Source of the DNA: Glebionis coronaria
Taxonomy: Eukaryota > Streptophyta > Magnoliopsida > Asterales > Asteraceae
Length of the DNA stretch: 64,000 nt
Direction of reading: 5' to 3'
NCBI GenBank assembly: GCA_025667525.1
Contig: CM046877.1
Location: 297,348,364-297,412,363 of the forward strand
The notes below the pieces were generated by a model. The model did not search any database and was not told the DNA's origin. It saw only the letters and a list, made by a program, of their open reading frames with translations. Positions 10,443 to 20,848 of the stretch are shown in pieces. A program made the position numbers and the translations under genes. Position 1 is the first letter of the stretch. Each line of letters starts with the position of its first letter.

Positions 10443-11714
10443 TGTTAATGCAATAATGACTAAAAATGTTACTTGCATTTTTCGGTCTTGCTTAGTTTTG
10501 ATTACGACAATATGTAAAAACAAGCATTTACGAAAACAACGAAAAACGAATTCTTGAGTTCAAGTATTTTTCATTTTACCCATTTTCACTTAAGGTATGG
10601 ATAAACAAGTACTAACCTTAATCAAGTGATCAAGTGATTTAATCTTTTCTTAAAACTCACTTTTTATTAAAAGTGACAAGTTTTTATTAAACTTTATTTT
10701 TAAGAAAATGTTTTATTAAATTAATTATTTGAAATTTGAAAATGGCATATTCTTATTCTGTTAAGAATATCCTTTCAGGATATTTTATACCCAGATAAGA
10801 CCTCCACCACTAAAGGACAAAAAGGAGCGGAGTCTAGTCCGGCGGTACCTTAGCGCCTAGGCGGTACCTTATCGATAAGGTACCGCGGGCTGTGATAAGG
10901 TACCGCGGGCAGAACTAGCCGCTGGCTCCTTTGTCCTTTAAATAGTTGGCCATTCTCAGCTTTTCACCTCACCTCTTTTGCACATTCATTTCCAGATTCA
11001 AACCCCTTCTTTAATCACTTAAATCTTTGATCATTTGTTTGATTATTACTTGTTTAAGAAGTGAATCTTGTTCTTCCATCTCTTCCTCTCTAAGTGCAAA
11101 GAGAAGAACACTATCCTAGTGAAGTGTTGAGTCCACCACCAAAGATCCATTGAAGATCAATTTTTATATATTTGTAGTTGTGTCATAGTTGTGAAGATCC
11201 AAGTAGTTGTGTCTATTTGGAAGTTGTGTATGTACTAAGTATAGTTGTGTAGATTGGTCCTAGCTACGATTAGGGCTCTACTGTTAGCTTAGAGTCGGAA
11301 ATTGGTTAAGCGACGTGTACGGTTTTCTCCACCATAAGGAGCTTGTTGTGTAGTGAACTCTCGAGTAAGGAGTACTCGAGGAGTGGAGTAGGAACGAGGA
11401 GTGAGCTTCGTTGACGAACCACTATAAATCCTTGGTGTTCGGTTTGATCTTTCTTTACCCTTAACTCTTTACATTCTTTATTCTTTTTGCATATACATGT
11501 GTTAATATTAGATTAGCTACACTATCATTCTTTATTCTTTTTGGATATATTTTTGTTAGTATTAGTTTAGCTACACTATCATTGTTCATATTGTGCATAG
11601 GAAGATTTCACATATTTCCTCAAGCCTAAGTTTTTTTGAAAAAGGATTTTTGGAAACCATATTTTAACAAGTAAATTTTAAGAAACTATTCAACCCCCCC
11701 TTCTAGTTTCTACA
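10443..11714 (+). repeat. 3' LTR of the SIRE-like copia element
   Basis: It has the same ends and length as 2542-3813. The flanking agagt at 11715-11719 completes the target-site duplication. Confidence 0.92.
10841..10908. repeat. Nested hairpin module, copy 4 (3' LTR)
   Basis: This is the LTR counterpart of the module at 2941-3006, with the last reverse arm intact (TAAGGTACCGC). Confidence 0.88.
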
Positions 11715-11957
11715 AGAGTGATTAAATTTTTTATTGTTGAGTTGCTCGGCAAGTTGGGTCAAAGCGGTGAATATTGAGTCGATGAATATATGACGATCTT
11801 GACCAAAGATTTTCACAAATTCGCTCCCTCCTTGAATCCATGAAAGAGTGACAAGATGAGACTGAAGCATTCGAAATGAAGTAATGCCACTTTCTCTATC
11901 GTTGTCTTGCACTTGATGCAGTTTTTCCTCTTGAAACGTCGAAGTCAACGATTCCAT
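11715..11957 (-). CDS. Gag-like ORF of element A, N-terminal 81 codons
   Basis: The ATG at 11957-11955 opens a frame that runs to the copia insertion and continues in the same frame at 2536. The N-terminus is mostly helical, with SHLVTLSWIQGGSEF and a following hydrophobic helix. It aligns by eye with the B copy (30345 onwards), which has the same spacing. I know the same kind of N-terminus from composite-family copia polyproteins; no named domain is recognised. The leader of about 2.2 kb lies upstream. The end of the listed frame at 11703 is an artefact, because the bases after 11715 belong to the copia LTR. Confidence 0.72.
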
Positions 11958-12899
11958 TTAAGTTCGATGGTAATTTATCTTTTTGTCGACACAATAATTT
12001 TGTGATTAGCTCAAACGTTGATAAAACAAACCGGGGTCCAATACAACCGCGGCTTACTCCAAAAATAAAACCCGTAAACTAATTAATTCAGCCTTTGGTT
12101 AATACAGTAAACCCGTAAACTAAACAAAAATACTATAAAGCTGGACCCCGTAAAATATACTCTATCCGAACCCAAAAATTTGCCAAAACACGTGAATAAC
12201 TTTACCAATACATTCCAAATCTCTCTATTGCTAAAACGTGGCCCAAAACTCTAAATAATGCCAAAACCCAGTCAAAGAACAACTTTAATAAACAATCAGC
12301 CCAAATCTGATTTTTTAACTGAATAACAACTTCATATTATCCCACTATCTTGTTACATCCCCACGTGGCAAAAGCATACGTGGCCTATCAAGGTTTTATA
12401 AATAATATAATATCCCACTATCTTGTTACATCCGCCCTCAACTTTTTCTTCACATATAACAGACGTGGCTTTATCTAATACCCCTCACCTATACTTTGTT
12501 TTCTCCGTCCCACTCACCACAAAACCTAATCCTATCTTTTATCTCCCAAAAAAAAATTACACCTCCGTCTCTCTCTCTCTCTTTCTTGATTACACACCCA
12601 AAAAAATTTCGCCTCCCAATCTCACTCACAGATCTGAAACTCATACAATCCCACAATCTAACGCTTACCCTCTAAATTCACCTGCTTTTTCACCTGCTTA
12701 TAATCCTATCACCCACGAAAGAAAATTGATGCTTTTGATACACGAAACTGTGATAAACCCAAACCCAATACCAATCTCTGTTTTAAAAATCACACCAACC
12801 CTTTGAAGAAATCGAGAGAGAAAGACTGCTAGATCAATCAAGTGATCTCGGGTAGGTATTTTGACTTTGTTGCATGTGGGTGTTAATATTAAGATTTGT

Positions 12900-13500
12900 C
12901 AAGATTTTCTATCATCTGTCGAGTCTTTCTATCAAGTGATGAGGTTGAGTTGATACGAGTGAGGTTGTTGTGTCTTTGTTTTCAAACGAGAGTTGAGGGT
13001 TCGAGGGTGTGAGTGGGTGTCCGAGAGAGTTGAGAGTGGGTGTCGAGTTCGAAGGTGGGTGTTCGAGAGGGTGTGTTAAAAATGAGTCGAGGCTGTTTGT
13101 TTGGGGGAGTCGAGAAGAGTATGTTTGGTTTGGTGAGTCTAGGCTGGTTTGGATCAAGTCTTGGGTTGTTAAATGTTAGACGAGGGTTTTTATGGGTCGA
13201 GAGAGAAGAGTGGGAAAGTCGAGAGTGTGAGGGATTGTTTGAGTATTGAGTGTGCGTCGAGGGTTTTGAGGGAGGGTCGAGGGTGTGTTGTGTGAGACGA
13301 GAGGGTTTTTTCTGATGAGTGTGTTGAAGTTTTAACAGTTGAGAGATGTCGAGGGTGGGTGATGTTCGAGGTTGGGGGGTTTGGTGTCCTGATGAGAGTG
13401 AGGGGTTCGTGAGTCTAGGGTGTTGTGGTGTCGAAGTCTTGAGTCCTGGGGGTACGAGGTCTGGGTGGATTCGTGTGTTGTTGAATGAGGTCGAGAGTTA
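12900..13500. repeat. Degenerate GTCGAG(G)-rich stretch in the A leader
   Basis: Cores such as gtcgag, ttcgag and ccgagag recur every 10-30 bp on the plus strand, with G/T between them. The counterpart in B (17560-17850) shows the complementary CTCGAC cores. It is low-complexity and not a strict tandem repeat. Confidence 0.6.
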
Positions 13501-13514
13501 AAAAAGGAGAGAAA

Positions 13515-13686
13515 CTTGCTATACGGAAGAACTTGCTATACGGAATAAGTTGCTATTCGGAATAACTGGCTATACGGAATAAGTTGCTATTCGGAATAAC
13601 TGGTTATACGGAATAAGTCGCTATTTGGAATAACTGGCTATACGGAATAAGTTGCTATACGGAATATCTTGCTATCAGGAATATTT
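13515..13686 (-). repeat. TTCCG-core array in the A leader
   Basis: About nine units of roughly 16-19 bp with plus-strand core GCTATACGGAATAA, which reads TTATTCCGTATAGC in the sense of the element. It begins about 650 nt downstream of the TATA box of the A LTR. Confidence 0.85.
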
Positions 13687-14122
13687 TTGAAGGAACTTTT
13701 CATTTGGAAGATTGACTGTTTGGACAGATTGGAACAGATTGGACAAAAATTGATAGAGACGAGATGAAAACTGACAAAACAAAAGAAAAAAATAAAATAA
13801 AATAAAGTAATAAAAAATAAAATATTAAAACACTGATGATTGTGGAACTGATAAAATTGATAGATACTGATTAATTTAAAAAATTAGATAAAAACTGATT
13901 GGACAAGTTATAAAAACCTGATTGCACAGATTTGAAAAAGAAAAAAATGAGACGAAAAGATTTTCAATCAAATCAATCAATAGATAAAATAAAACGAGAT
14001 CATCAATAGATAAAAAAATGAGACGAAAAGATTTGAAAGAAAAAACGAGATCATCCCAAAAAAATAAAAAAAATTTCAATCAAATCAATAGATAAAAAAC
14101 ACAAATCCTAAGACTTAACCAT

Positions 14123-14136
14123 GGCTCTTAATACCA
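14123..14136 (-). other. Primer-binding site of element A
   Basis: On the minus strand TGGTATTAAGAGCC follows the LTR end by 2 bases. It resembles the Met-type site TGGTATCAAGAGCC of element B. Confidence 0.78.
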
Positions 14137-14138
14137 AT

Positions 14139-14450
14139 TGAAGGTCTATTTAAATCTTGGGATTTGTCAATTTATGAATAGATCTATTAATTGAATGGAG
14201 AAGATGGAGGAAGAAGATGAACTAGAGAGAGAAAGATGAGAGGAAAGAAAGATAGAGAGAGAAAGTAAATTTAATAAAATGAAAAGTTAGTAAATGAAAG
14301 AATCACCCCTCCTAACATGCTAGGAGGGGGTATATATAGCCCACCCTACATATGGGCTATACTGTTTACAAATGGATCACGAGCCCAATACTAGAATATA
14401 TCTTTGGAGTGACCGATCCTTTCTAATTAGGTAAAAACGTATTTCCAACA
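14139..14450 (-). repeat. 5' LTR of element A
   Basis: 312 bp; on the minus strand it starts TGTTGGAAATACG at 14450 and ends CTTCA at 14139. Its U3 shares GGATCGGTCACTCCAA with the LTRs of B. Confidence 0.82.
14306..14338 (-). promoter_or_regulatory. Core promoter of A: TATA box and CCTCCTAA hairpin
   Basis: On the minus strand TATATATA (14338-14331) is followed at once by CCCCTCCTAGCATGTTAGGAGGGG, written here in two parts: CCCCTCCTAG and, after CATG, TTAGGAGGGG. The start of transcription would fall in or just after the hairpin. The same module is found in LTRs of B, D, F and G. Confidence 0.78.
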
Positions 14451-16507
14451 GAATCACTCGAGAGAGTATCAACAACATCAAAATCATCATATGTTGGTAT
14501 GTTTGGATACTCTGAAACAAAATTATCATAATCATCCCCATCGGAACTAGAATCATCATAGATCGGTGGAGAATCATAGATTGGTGGGGGATCCACATTG
14601 GGGAGAGAATCATCAAAATCATCCACATCGTCTTGAAAAAGTGGATTATCATGGGAAACTCGAAAAGAGGATTATCGTATACAACAAAGTCATCAAGCTT
14701 AAAACTTTCCAAAGTAGAAGTAAGCTCTTCTTGAAGTACATTAATCATTTTCGCGGATTCTTTTCCATTTGTCTTACTTGTAAATTTCCCCATCTTAAAA
14801 ACTTGAGCATCATTCCCGACCCTTAAGATTAATTCACCTTCGGCAACATCGACTAAGGCTTTTCCGGTTCTCAAGAATGGCCGACCAAGTATTAACAGAA
14901 TACGAGGGTCCATTTCATAATCAACAACAACAAAATCGACCAGAAAAGTGAAGGTACCAACTTTAATAAACACGTCTTTGGCAATACCAACGGGGTAAGC
15001 GAGAGTATGATTTTCTAGCTCCAGAGTCATTTTTGTCGGTGTCAGGTCGGGTAATGATAGCTTTTGCCACACACTTAATGGCATCAAATTAATACTTGCC
15101 CCGAGATCAGCTAAGGCAGTATATTCTTCAGTTTTGTGGAAAATGCAAGGCAACACAAAACGACCGGGATCTCCAAGTTTTTCCGGAAGTTCTTTAAGAA
15201 TGACTGCAGAAAAGTTTTCATTTAAGCGTGTGTTGACAAACTCAGCCATCTTTTCCTTCTTGTTAAGCAATTCCTTGAATGCTTTGACGAATTTCGGCAT
15301 TTGGACAAGTGCTTAAACGAGGCTAATGTTGAAATTCATTTGAGAGATCATCTTTATAAAAGAAGTGACTTGAGCATCCTCTTTAGTAAGAAATTTGCAC
15401 TTGTCTAACCGAGAAGGATAAGGGATGTTGGGTTTAGGTGGTGTGGTTGTAGCAGGTAAAGGTTGAGATGTTAAAGGTTGAGAGGTGGTAGGTGAGGTTG
15501 GTGGAGGGTGTTGCTTGGGTACTTCTTCAGTAAGAGGTGGAGACGGTAATGGAGAACTAGTACTAGGAGTGGAAGTAGGAGGAATAAATGGAGGTGGATG
15601 AGGTGTAGATGGAGTAATGGGAGGAGGGATAGAAGGTCCTACTAAAGTTGCTCCACTTCGTGTAGTAATAGCACTCACATTCGCTCTAGGGTTTGTTTTT
15701 GTTGTAGAAGGAAGAGCACCTTGGGGGCGAAGGGTTTGTAATATTTGAACGAATTTCCTATCCGTGGACTCTTAAATTTGTCTAGTAGATTCTTGCATTG
15801 CTTGCATGATTTTCTCATGTTCACTCAATTTTTGCAAAACCAAGTCCATTGGCGGATGAGGTAAATTGAACCCTTGTTGTTGAAAACTTTGGTTTGGGTA
15901 TTGGTTATAAGGTGAAAAACCTTGAGGATTGAAACCTTGGTTGTGAAAGCCTTGGTTTTGCATTGAATAATTACCCTGATTTGCATTTGAGCCCCTCACA
16001 TTGGCATTACCTTGAAAATTATCTCTTGGCGGCCCTTGGTTGTTTTGGTTAGGTTGTGGTGGTCTTTGTTGAAAACCGGGTGGAGCCAAATAATTTGTCG
16101 AGTTGTAAGACAAGTGATTAACATCGACATTAGGTTTGAAATGAATTCTCTCGGTGTTGTTGTAAGCATACACTTCCCCGTAAGATTAATCAAAAGCTTT
16201 ATCACAATTAGCATAAGAGTGTGGCCCGCCACAAGTTTGACAAGTTATATTAATAGCATTTTTGTTTTTAGCATTGTTAACGGCTTGTAAAGCAAGTGCT
16301 TCAATAACCGTAGTAAGCTTATCAAGTCTCCTTTTGGTGTCACTAGTGCTAGCACTAGCCACATTAGCCCGAACACTTTTGGTTTGCACTTTAGATTTAT
16401 TCTCAATAATATCCCATGCGGCATTAGAAGACTTAACCAAAATATTACCCCCCGAAGCACTATTTTTAGTGAATCTTGGTCATTCATGCTTAAACCATTG
16501 TAAAAAG
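14451..16507 (-). pseudogene. gag: Gag C-terminal half and protease of Athila D (decayed)
   Basis: Reading leftwards from 16507 it has the end of the Gag core, a zinc knuckle CQTCGGPHSYANC (about 16240-16205; CX2CX3HX4C, typical of Athila), a long Asn/Gln/Gly/Pro-rich stretch, a Pro-rich linker, and an aspartic protease with ALADLGASINLMPLSVW (about 15115-15060) and a downstream GRPFLRTG flap-end motif. An acidic tail follows up to the A insertion at 14450. The frame is broken by a frameshift near 16445, stops at about 16186, 15772 and 15313, and a frameshift near 14660. It would have made the particle shell and its processing enzyme. Confidence 0.85.
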
Positions 16508-16888
16508 TGTTGGAAATGCGTTTTTCCAAGGAAAGTCTCTGTCACATCATTGTTAGCATAGATCACGAGCTATAGACTATTTAGGACATTGTAACTTGGA
16601 GTGACCTCCCTTTGGGGGAGATTGTTGGAAATACGTTTTTACGTATTTAGAAAGGATCGGTCACTCCAATGATATTGGGCTCGTGATCCAATATAGCCCA
16701 TATAGCCCACATGTAGGGTGGGCTATATATACCCCTCCTGTCATGTTAGGAGGGGTTGGTCATTTGTATTTTAGACATTCACTTAATCAACCTTCTCTTT
16801 CTCTCCTTTCTCTCTCTAGTTCTTTATTCATCTCCTTTCTTTAGATCAATCAAACACATCTACAATCCTAAGAAACTAAGGACCTAAA
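16508..16888 (+). repeat. 5' LTR of element B, with an internal copy of its own start
   Basis: About 381 bp. It starts TGTTGGAAATGCG, and within it (16611-16640) there is CCTTTGGGGGAGAT followed by TGTTGGAAATACG: a polypurine tract and LTR start nested in the LTR. The shorter LTR of element A starts at the position of the inner copy. Confidence 0.85.
16722..16755 (+). promoter_or_regulatory. Core promoter of B: TATA box and hairpin (5' LTR)
   Basis: CTATATATA (16722-16730) is followed by CCCCTCCT, a short loop and TTAGGAGGGG (16732-16755). Confidence 0.78.
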
Positions 16889-16890
16889 AA

Positions 16891-16908
16891 TGGTATCAAG
16901 AGCCATGG
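16891..16908 (+). other. Primer-binding site of element B
   Basis: TGGTATCAAGAGCCATGG follows the LTR by 2 bases. It fits the copia Met-tRNA site with one extra A. Confidence 0.82.
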
Positions 16909-19159
16909 TTGATTAGGTTGTTCTTGTGTTTGTTCATCATTGATTTGTCTATTTTGATTCAAAATCATTCGATCCAAAAACATTTTGTGGTTTTTTATGG
17001 TTTAATCTTGATACAAATCATCTGCATAGTTGTGGTAGTGATTTGGTATTGTTTCTTTGGTTAAAAACGCAAATTTTTTGGGTGTTTGGATAATTTTTTA
17101 GCTTAAAATCTCGAATTGGTTGGGTTTTATCCGAAAAAGTGGAAAAAAGTGGAATTTGGGATAATTTTGTACTGTTGCGACACTTTTTCCGTCGCAATAG
17201 CCTAGGGTTTGCATATTGCGACGCATATTACGACAGCTTGTAAGTTATTGCGACAGTTTCTGAGCATATTGCGACAGCTTTGCGATAGGTGCTGGGATAT
17301 TGCGATAGATCTGTCACTTTTTCAATATTGTGAGGGTCATTATTTTTTAATACATTGCGATACAAGTTTGTTTTTGTCTTATTGCGATGGTAATGATGTG
17401 TTTTGTCCTTTATGGCAATGGTGTGATTTTTTGTCCTTATTGCGATGTATGATATTCACATCCAAACTTCATCAAAAACCCAGACTTTGACTCAACCAAT
17501 CTCATCAACACTTCATCAACACCCTCTCAATCTATTTCCCGTCGTCATTTTCACTGCTCACAATAAATATCACTCAAGACTCGATCAAAGATTCGACTCA
17601 CTGTCCACAACATCAACTCGAACCCCTAACACTCTCGACTCTCTCAGAAACCTCTCTGTTTCCTCGACTCGTCCAGACTTAACACGAATTAGACCCAACA
17701 CTTACACACGATACATCCAGACTCGACTAGACCCCTTGACTCACCCCTCACAGATTCCAACCAACAAAACCCTCAATCTAACCCAGTCTCACGACTTCGA
17801 CTCAACAGACTCACACCCTCGACAAAACCCACACAACTCCCCTAGACTCAACTCACCAAATTCAAACCAAATCATTTCTACAACAGTGATTGAAAACCAA
17901 ATCTCAGATTACTTCAACAACTAATGAATCTTTTTCGATCTCAATAGTTTGAACAAAAACCATCACAGATCTAGTTTGTAATAAAAACCCATTTTTCTAT
18001 TCGAAATTAACAAGATTTATAACAACCTTGTTATAATCTATTTTTTCTTTCGATTTAGAATCTCAAAATCAGTAGTAAGACCATACCTTACCCGAGACCT
18101 CTTCATGAGATCTTGAAGACAAAACCATATAATGTTAATGGTTAGTATGAATTGATTTTGTTGTAGATGAACAAGTATTAAAGGATGGATGAATGTCGTT
18201 GTATTGTTGGAGATGATTGCAAGGGACGGATATTATAGATGGAGTGTTAGGATTTGGATCGGATGTTAGTACTTTGGGACAAGGAAAGTGTGAAAGAAAG
18301 GGAGAGTGGTTGCGTGTGTTTAAGATAGAGAGAGTTTAGGGTTGCAAAAGTTTAGGGTTTGGATAGATTTTTATATACCACGTGTCTAGTTTCTTGAATC
18401 AGATTTTTATATTGATTGGGTGGGTGTTTCATATCAAATTTTTATATCGATTGGGTGGGTGGGTGTTTCAGATTTTTTAAATCAACCAAGACTTTAATAT
18501 TGATTTGTGAGATATGGTTTTGGGTGTTTTTAATTTGTAACGATGTGTTTGGGCGATTTATTTTAAGGGTATAGTTATTGTTGGGCTGCGACTTTAATGG
18601 TGGGTCGTTTATAGCGTAAAATTCATACTATATCTTAGGCCGTTTATATCTTGGTTAGGAGTGGGTCTACTATATTGTAAAATCCCGTGAATTTCAAATT
18701 ATAACCCGTGAATTTCAACTTATAAGTTAAGACCGTGAATCTACTTGGGACTAGGTTTTTATTTATCAAAGAATCTTGATTAGAAATCGTTTATGTGAAG
18801 GAACCGATGGTCGGTCCATGTTAGGACAATTCTATAGTTTCAATTAGACCGTATCTCGAATATTGTCACACGTTTAACAAATCATTACTTGTTTAACAAT
18901 TTGACGTGGGTTTAATATTTAGTAGCAAGTGGTAACATCGCATTTTTTCCTGTTACCTGTTTAAGATTCTTCTAATGGTTTTCGAGTTAAATTGATTGAC
19001 GGGCCGAGCACTATATTATCCGAAAGTGGTTTTGTGGTAGTGGGTTGAAAGGATATCAAGTCGTTAAGTTTATTTTTATCGGGTTTGTTTTTATCAACGT
19101 TTGAGCCAAGAAAAAGCTATATTGCTAAACAAGGATCCAAGAAATTATCATCGAACGAA
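16909..19159 (+). other. Leader of element B
   Basis: About 2.25 kb without coding signal. In order it has a T-rich part, the TTGCGAC array (17173-17455), a CTCGACTC-rich stretch (about 17560-17850), a part that on the minus strand resembles a plant 5' UTR (CT-rich tracts, CACGTG at about 18379, and a donor-like CTCGGGTAAGGTATGG near 18090), and an A/T-rich run to the ATG at 19160. The order matches the leader of A. Confidence 0.65.
17173..17455 (+). repeat. TTGCGAC-core array in the B leader
   Basis: About ten degenerate units with core ATTGCGACAG or ATTGCGATG, at spacings of about 15-45 bp. It occupies the slot that holds the TTCCG array in A (first unit about 450 nt after TATA). Confidence 0.8.
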
Positions 19160-19169
19160 ATGGAATTGT
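19160..19169 (+). pseudogene. First codons of the element B Gag-like ORF, before the C insertion
   Basis: The ATG at 19160 and ten bases in all precede the C insertion; the frame resumes at 30345 after the duplicated attgt. C therefore landed at the fourth codon. Confidence 0.8.
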
Positions 19170-20833
19170 TGATACATGGTTTTCTATGGGTTCAATTTAT
19201 GTCTCTCAGTCCTCTCGAATTGATCTCGGCCTTAAGTGGAATGATTGTTCTTGGTTACTAAAAAAAGGGGGTTTGGTTTTCTAATCTACTAAATGTTAAA
19301 TGCTCGAAAATGTAGACTTAAATTTAAAGGGCAATTATATCAATGACAGTTAATAAAATCTAGGATTAAAATGTGAAATAAAAATGAAGAAACAGTGACA
19401 TTAAAGAAACAGTAATAATTAACAATGCTCAAAAGTAAATTGATTCGGAAGTTCTTACTGATTCGGAACATTTCCGAATGCAAGATGTTAAAATCCTTGA
19501 TCCGGAACTTTACTCGGAAGTTTATCCGGAAGATTGACTCGGAACTTTACTCGGAACTTCACCCGGAACTTGGTTCGGAAGATTGGTTCGGAACTTTCAC
19601 TCGGAACTTTACTCGGAACTTTATTCGGAAGTTTGGTTCATCCGGAACTTTGTACTCATTCGGAAGTTTTAAAAGGGAAATTCATTCGGAATTTCAAAAC
19701 TCATTCGGAACTTAAAAATTGATTCGGAACTTAAAAACTGACTCGGAACTTTTCTAACATAAACTCATTCGGAACTTTTCAAATAGTAGTTGATTCGGAA
19801 CTTTTTTAGAAAACAATTTCATCCGGAACTTTTTATGCTCATTCGGAAGATTATGCTCATCCTGAACTTTTTAGTTCACCCGGAACTTTTTGGTTCACTC
19901 GGAACTTTTGTGTTCATCCGGAAGATTTGTTCATCCGGAACCTGGGAACACTCAGAAACAGAAGCTTTACCCGAAGAACAAGGAAATCAATTTTAATGCC
20001 AAAAATCACCAGGTTTTTCACCAAATCTTAAATAAAGCGAAACACAAAGCATCTACTAACCATAAACTACAAATCCCATCAACAAAAACACAAAACCCAA
20101 CAACTTTTAAAGATCAAATCAATCAAATAAGAACTTAAGAACTTGAAAAGAAAGATGATGATGAACAAGATGAAATGGAAAGATTAAATAAGAACTTGTA
20201 TTGAATGATTAATGTTTTAACAATCACTAAACAAGGATGAAATTACAAGATTGAAAATCAAAGATCAAAATCACCAAACACCCTAGTGGTGTTGGTGATG
20301 CTACGAAACAGAAAAGAGAGAAAAAGGTGGAGAAAGAAAAAAAACTAAAAACTAACTGCCTAAATGTGTGAGGGGTGGACTATATATAGGCTTGTCTTTT
20401 GGTTGGTGAGTGGGCTTTCTCCCGTTCTTCTTGTCTTCTCGTCTTTTCATAAAAGTTGACGTTTCCGATTCTGATTCGGGATTTGTTGTCGATTAAATTC
20501 AACTCGTCTTTTAATTTCTTCATTTAATAGACTTGAGTTTCTTCTACTTATGTAAATCTTCCATCTTTGGTCCTTTTCTTCGATAAATCTTCGAATAGGC
20601 CCAGTGACTTCAAATCTTTTGCATCTCTTGGACAATAGACTTTATCTTGAGTCTTTTTCTTCGGTGAAACCCGTGCAATCCCATGTTTTCTTTAATATTC
20701 ATCCGGTTAGCTCTGAAAACACAATAAACACAAAAACCACGCATAATTCCAAACAAATGATATTAAATACGTGTTTTGGTCTCGTTTTAGCCAGAATTAA
20801 GTGGTAAAAGGATGGGTGTTTACACACCTATCA
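19170..20833 (-). repeat. 3' LTR of Athila C
   Basis: 1,664 bp. TATA-type CTATATATAG is at about 20380-20389 on the minus strand. The TTCCG-core array is at 19443-19942. Confidence 0.92.
19443..19942 (-). repeat. TTCCG-core array in the C 3' LTR
   Basis: About thirty irregular units with plus-strand core yCGGAAstt (cattcggaactt, catccggaagat), which read AAGTTCCGA in the sense of the element. The Ser-Glu-Leu/Arg-Asn-Phe repeat peptides that appear in translation are a by-product of the DNA repeat. The array starts about 440 nt downstream of the TATA box. Confidence 0.88.
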
Positions 20834-20848
20834 AATCCCCTACACTTA
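20834..20848 (-). other. Polypurine tract of Athila C
   Basis: On the minus strand TAAGTGTAGGGGATT ends directly at the 3' LTR. Confidence 0.85.

Larger units (their letters stand above)
2542..11714 (+). mobile_element. SIRE-like Ty1/copia retrotransposon inserted in the element A ORF
   Basis: This is a complete 9,173-bp element with two 1,272-bp LTRs, an initiator-Met primer site, gag, PR, INT and RT/RNase H in copia order, and a polypurine tract. It is flanked by a perfect 5-bp duplication, agagt, at 2537-2541 and 11715-11719. LTRs begin TGTTAATG and end TTCTACA. By eye the LTRs differ at about 14 substitutions and two 1-base indels (about 1.1%), which implies a fairly recent insertion. 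It interrupts the Gag-like ORF of A after codon 81 and lies antisense to it. The long 3' interval between RNase H and the 3' LTR (8981-10428) is where SIRE elements place an env-like region, but no intact env-like ORF is left. Pol has premature stops, so the copy is defective. Confidence 0.93.
11958..14122 (-). other. Leader of element A between primer site and ORF
   Basis: About 2.2 kb without a coding signal. Reading with the element (leftwards) it has an A/T-rich part, the TTCCG-core array (13686-13515), a CTCGAC-rich stretch (13500-12900), then 12860-12420, which on the plus strand looks like a plant 5' UTR (CT-rich tracts, and a donor-like CTCGGGTAGGTATT at about 12847), and finally an A/C-rich part up to the ATG. 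Element B has the same order of parts at 16909-19159 in the opposite orientation, with much base divergence but recognisable matches (for example the TTATCAACGTTTGAG block near the ORF). Confidence 0.65.
1..14450 (-). mobile_element. Element A: non-autonomous gag-only LTR element (5' half)
   Basis: This is a minus-strand LTR element whose 5' LTR is at 14139-14450 and whose 3' end lies left of the window. Reading leftwards it has the LTR, a Met-type primer site, a leader of about 2.2 kb, one Gag-like ORF starting at 11957, and a downstream array of about 150-bp units (595 to 1). No protease, RT, RNase H or integrase is visible in the part present. The layout matches the class described as TR-GAG elements. 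It is inserted in the gag/protease region of Athila D; the 5 bases on the right (gaatc, 14451-14455) are one half of its presumed target duplication. The ORF is itself interrupted by the copia element at 2542-11714. Element B (16508-36853) is a second member of the family in the opposite orientation. Confidence 0.8.

Noticed and set aside
12423..12806. 127-codon plus-strand ORF in the A leader
   Set aside because: Composition is that of a CT-rich non-coding sequence; no homologous frame is kept in the B leader.
19425..19996. Peptide repeats rich in Ser-Glu-Leu or Arg-Asn-Phe in several frames (also at 28992-29504)
   Set aside because: They arise from the CGGAA-core DNA array in the LTR; all frames show similar repeats and none has family support.
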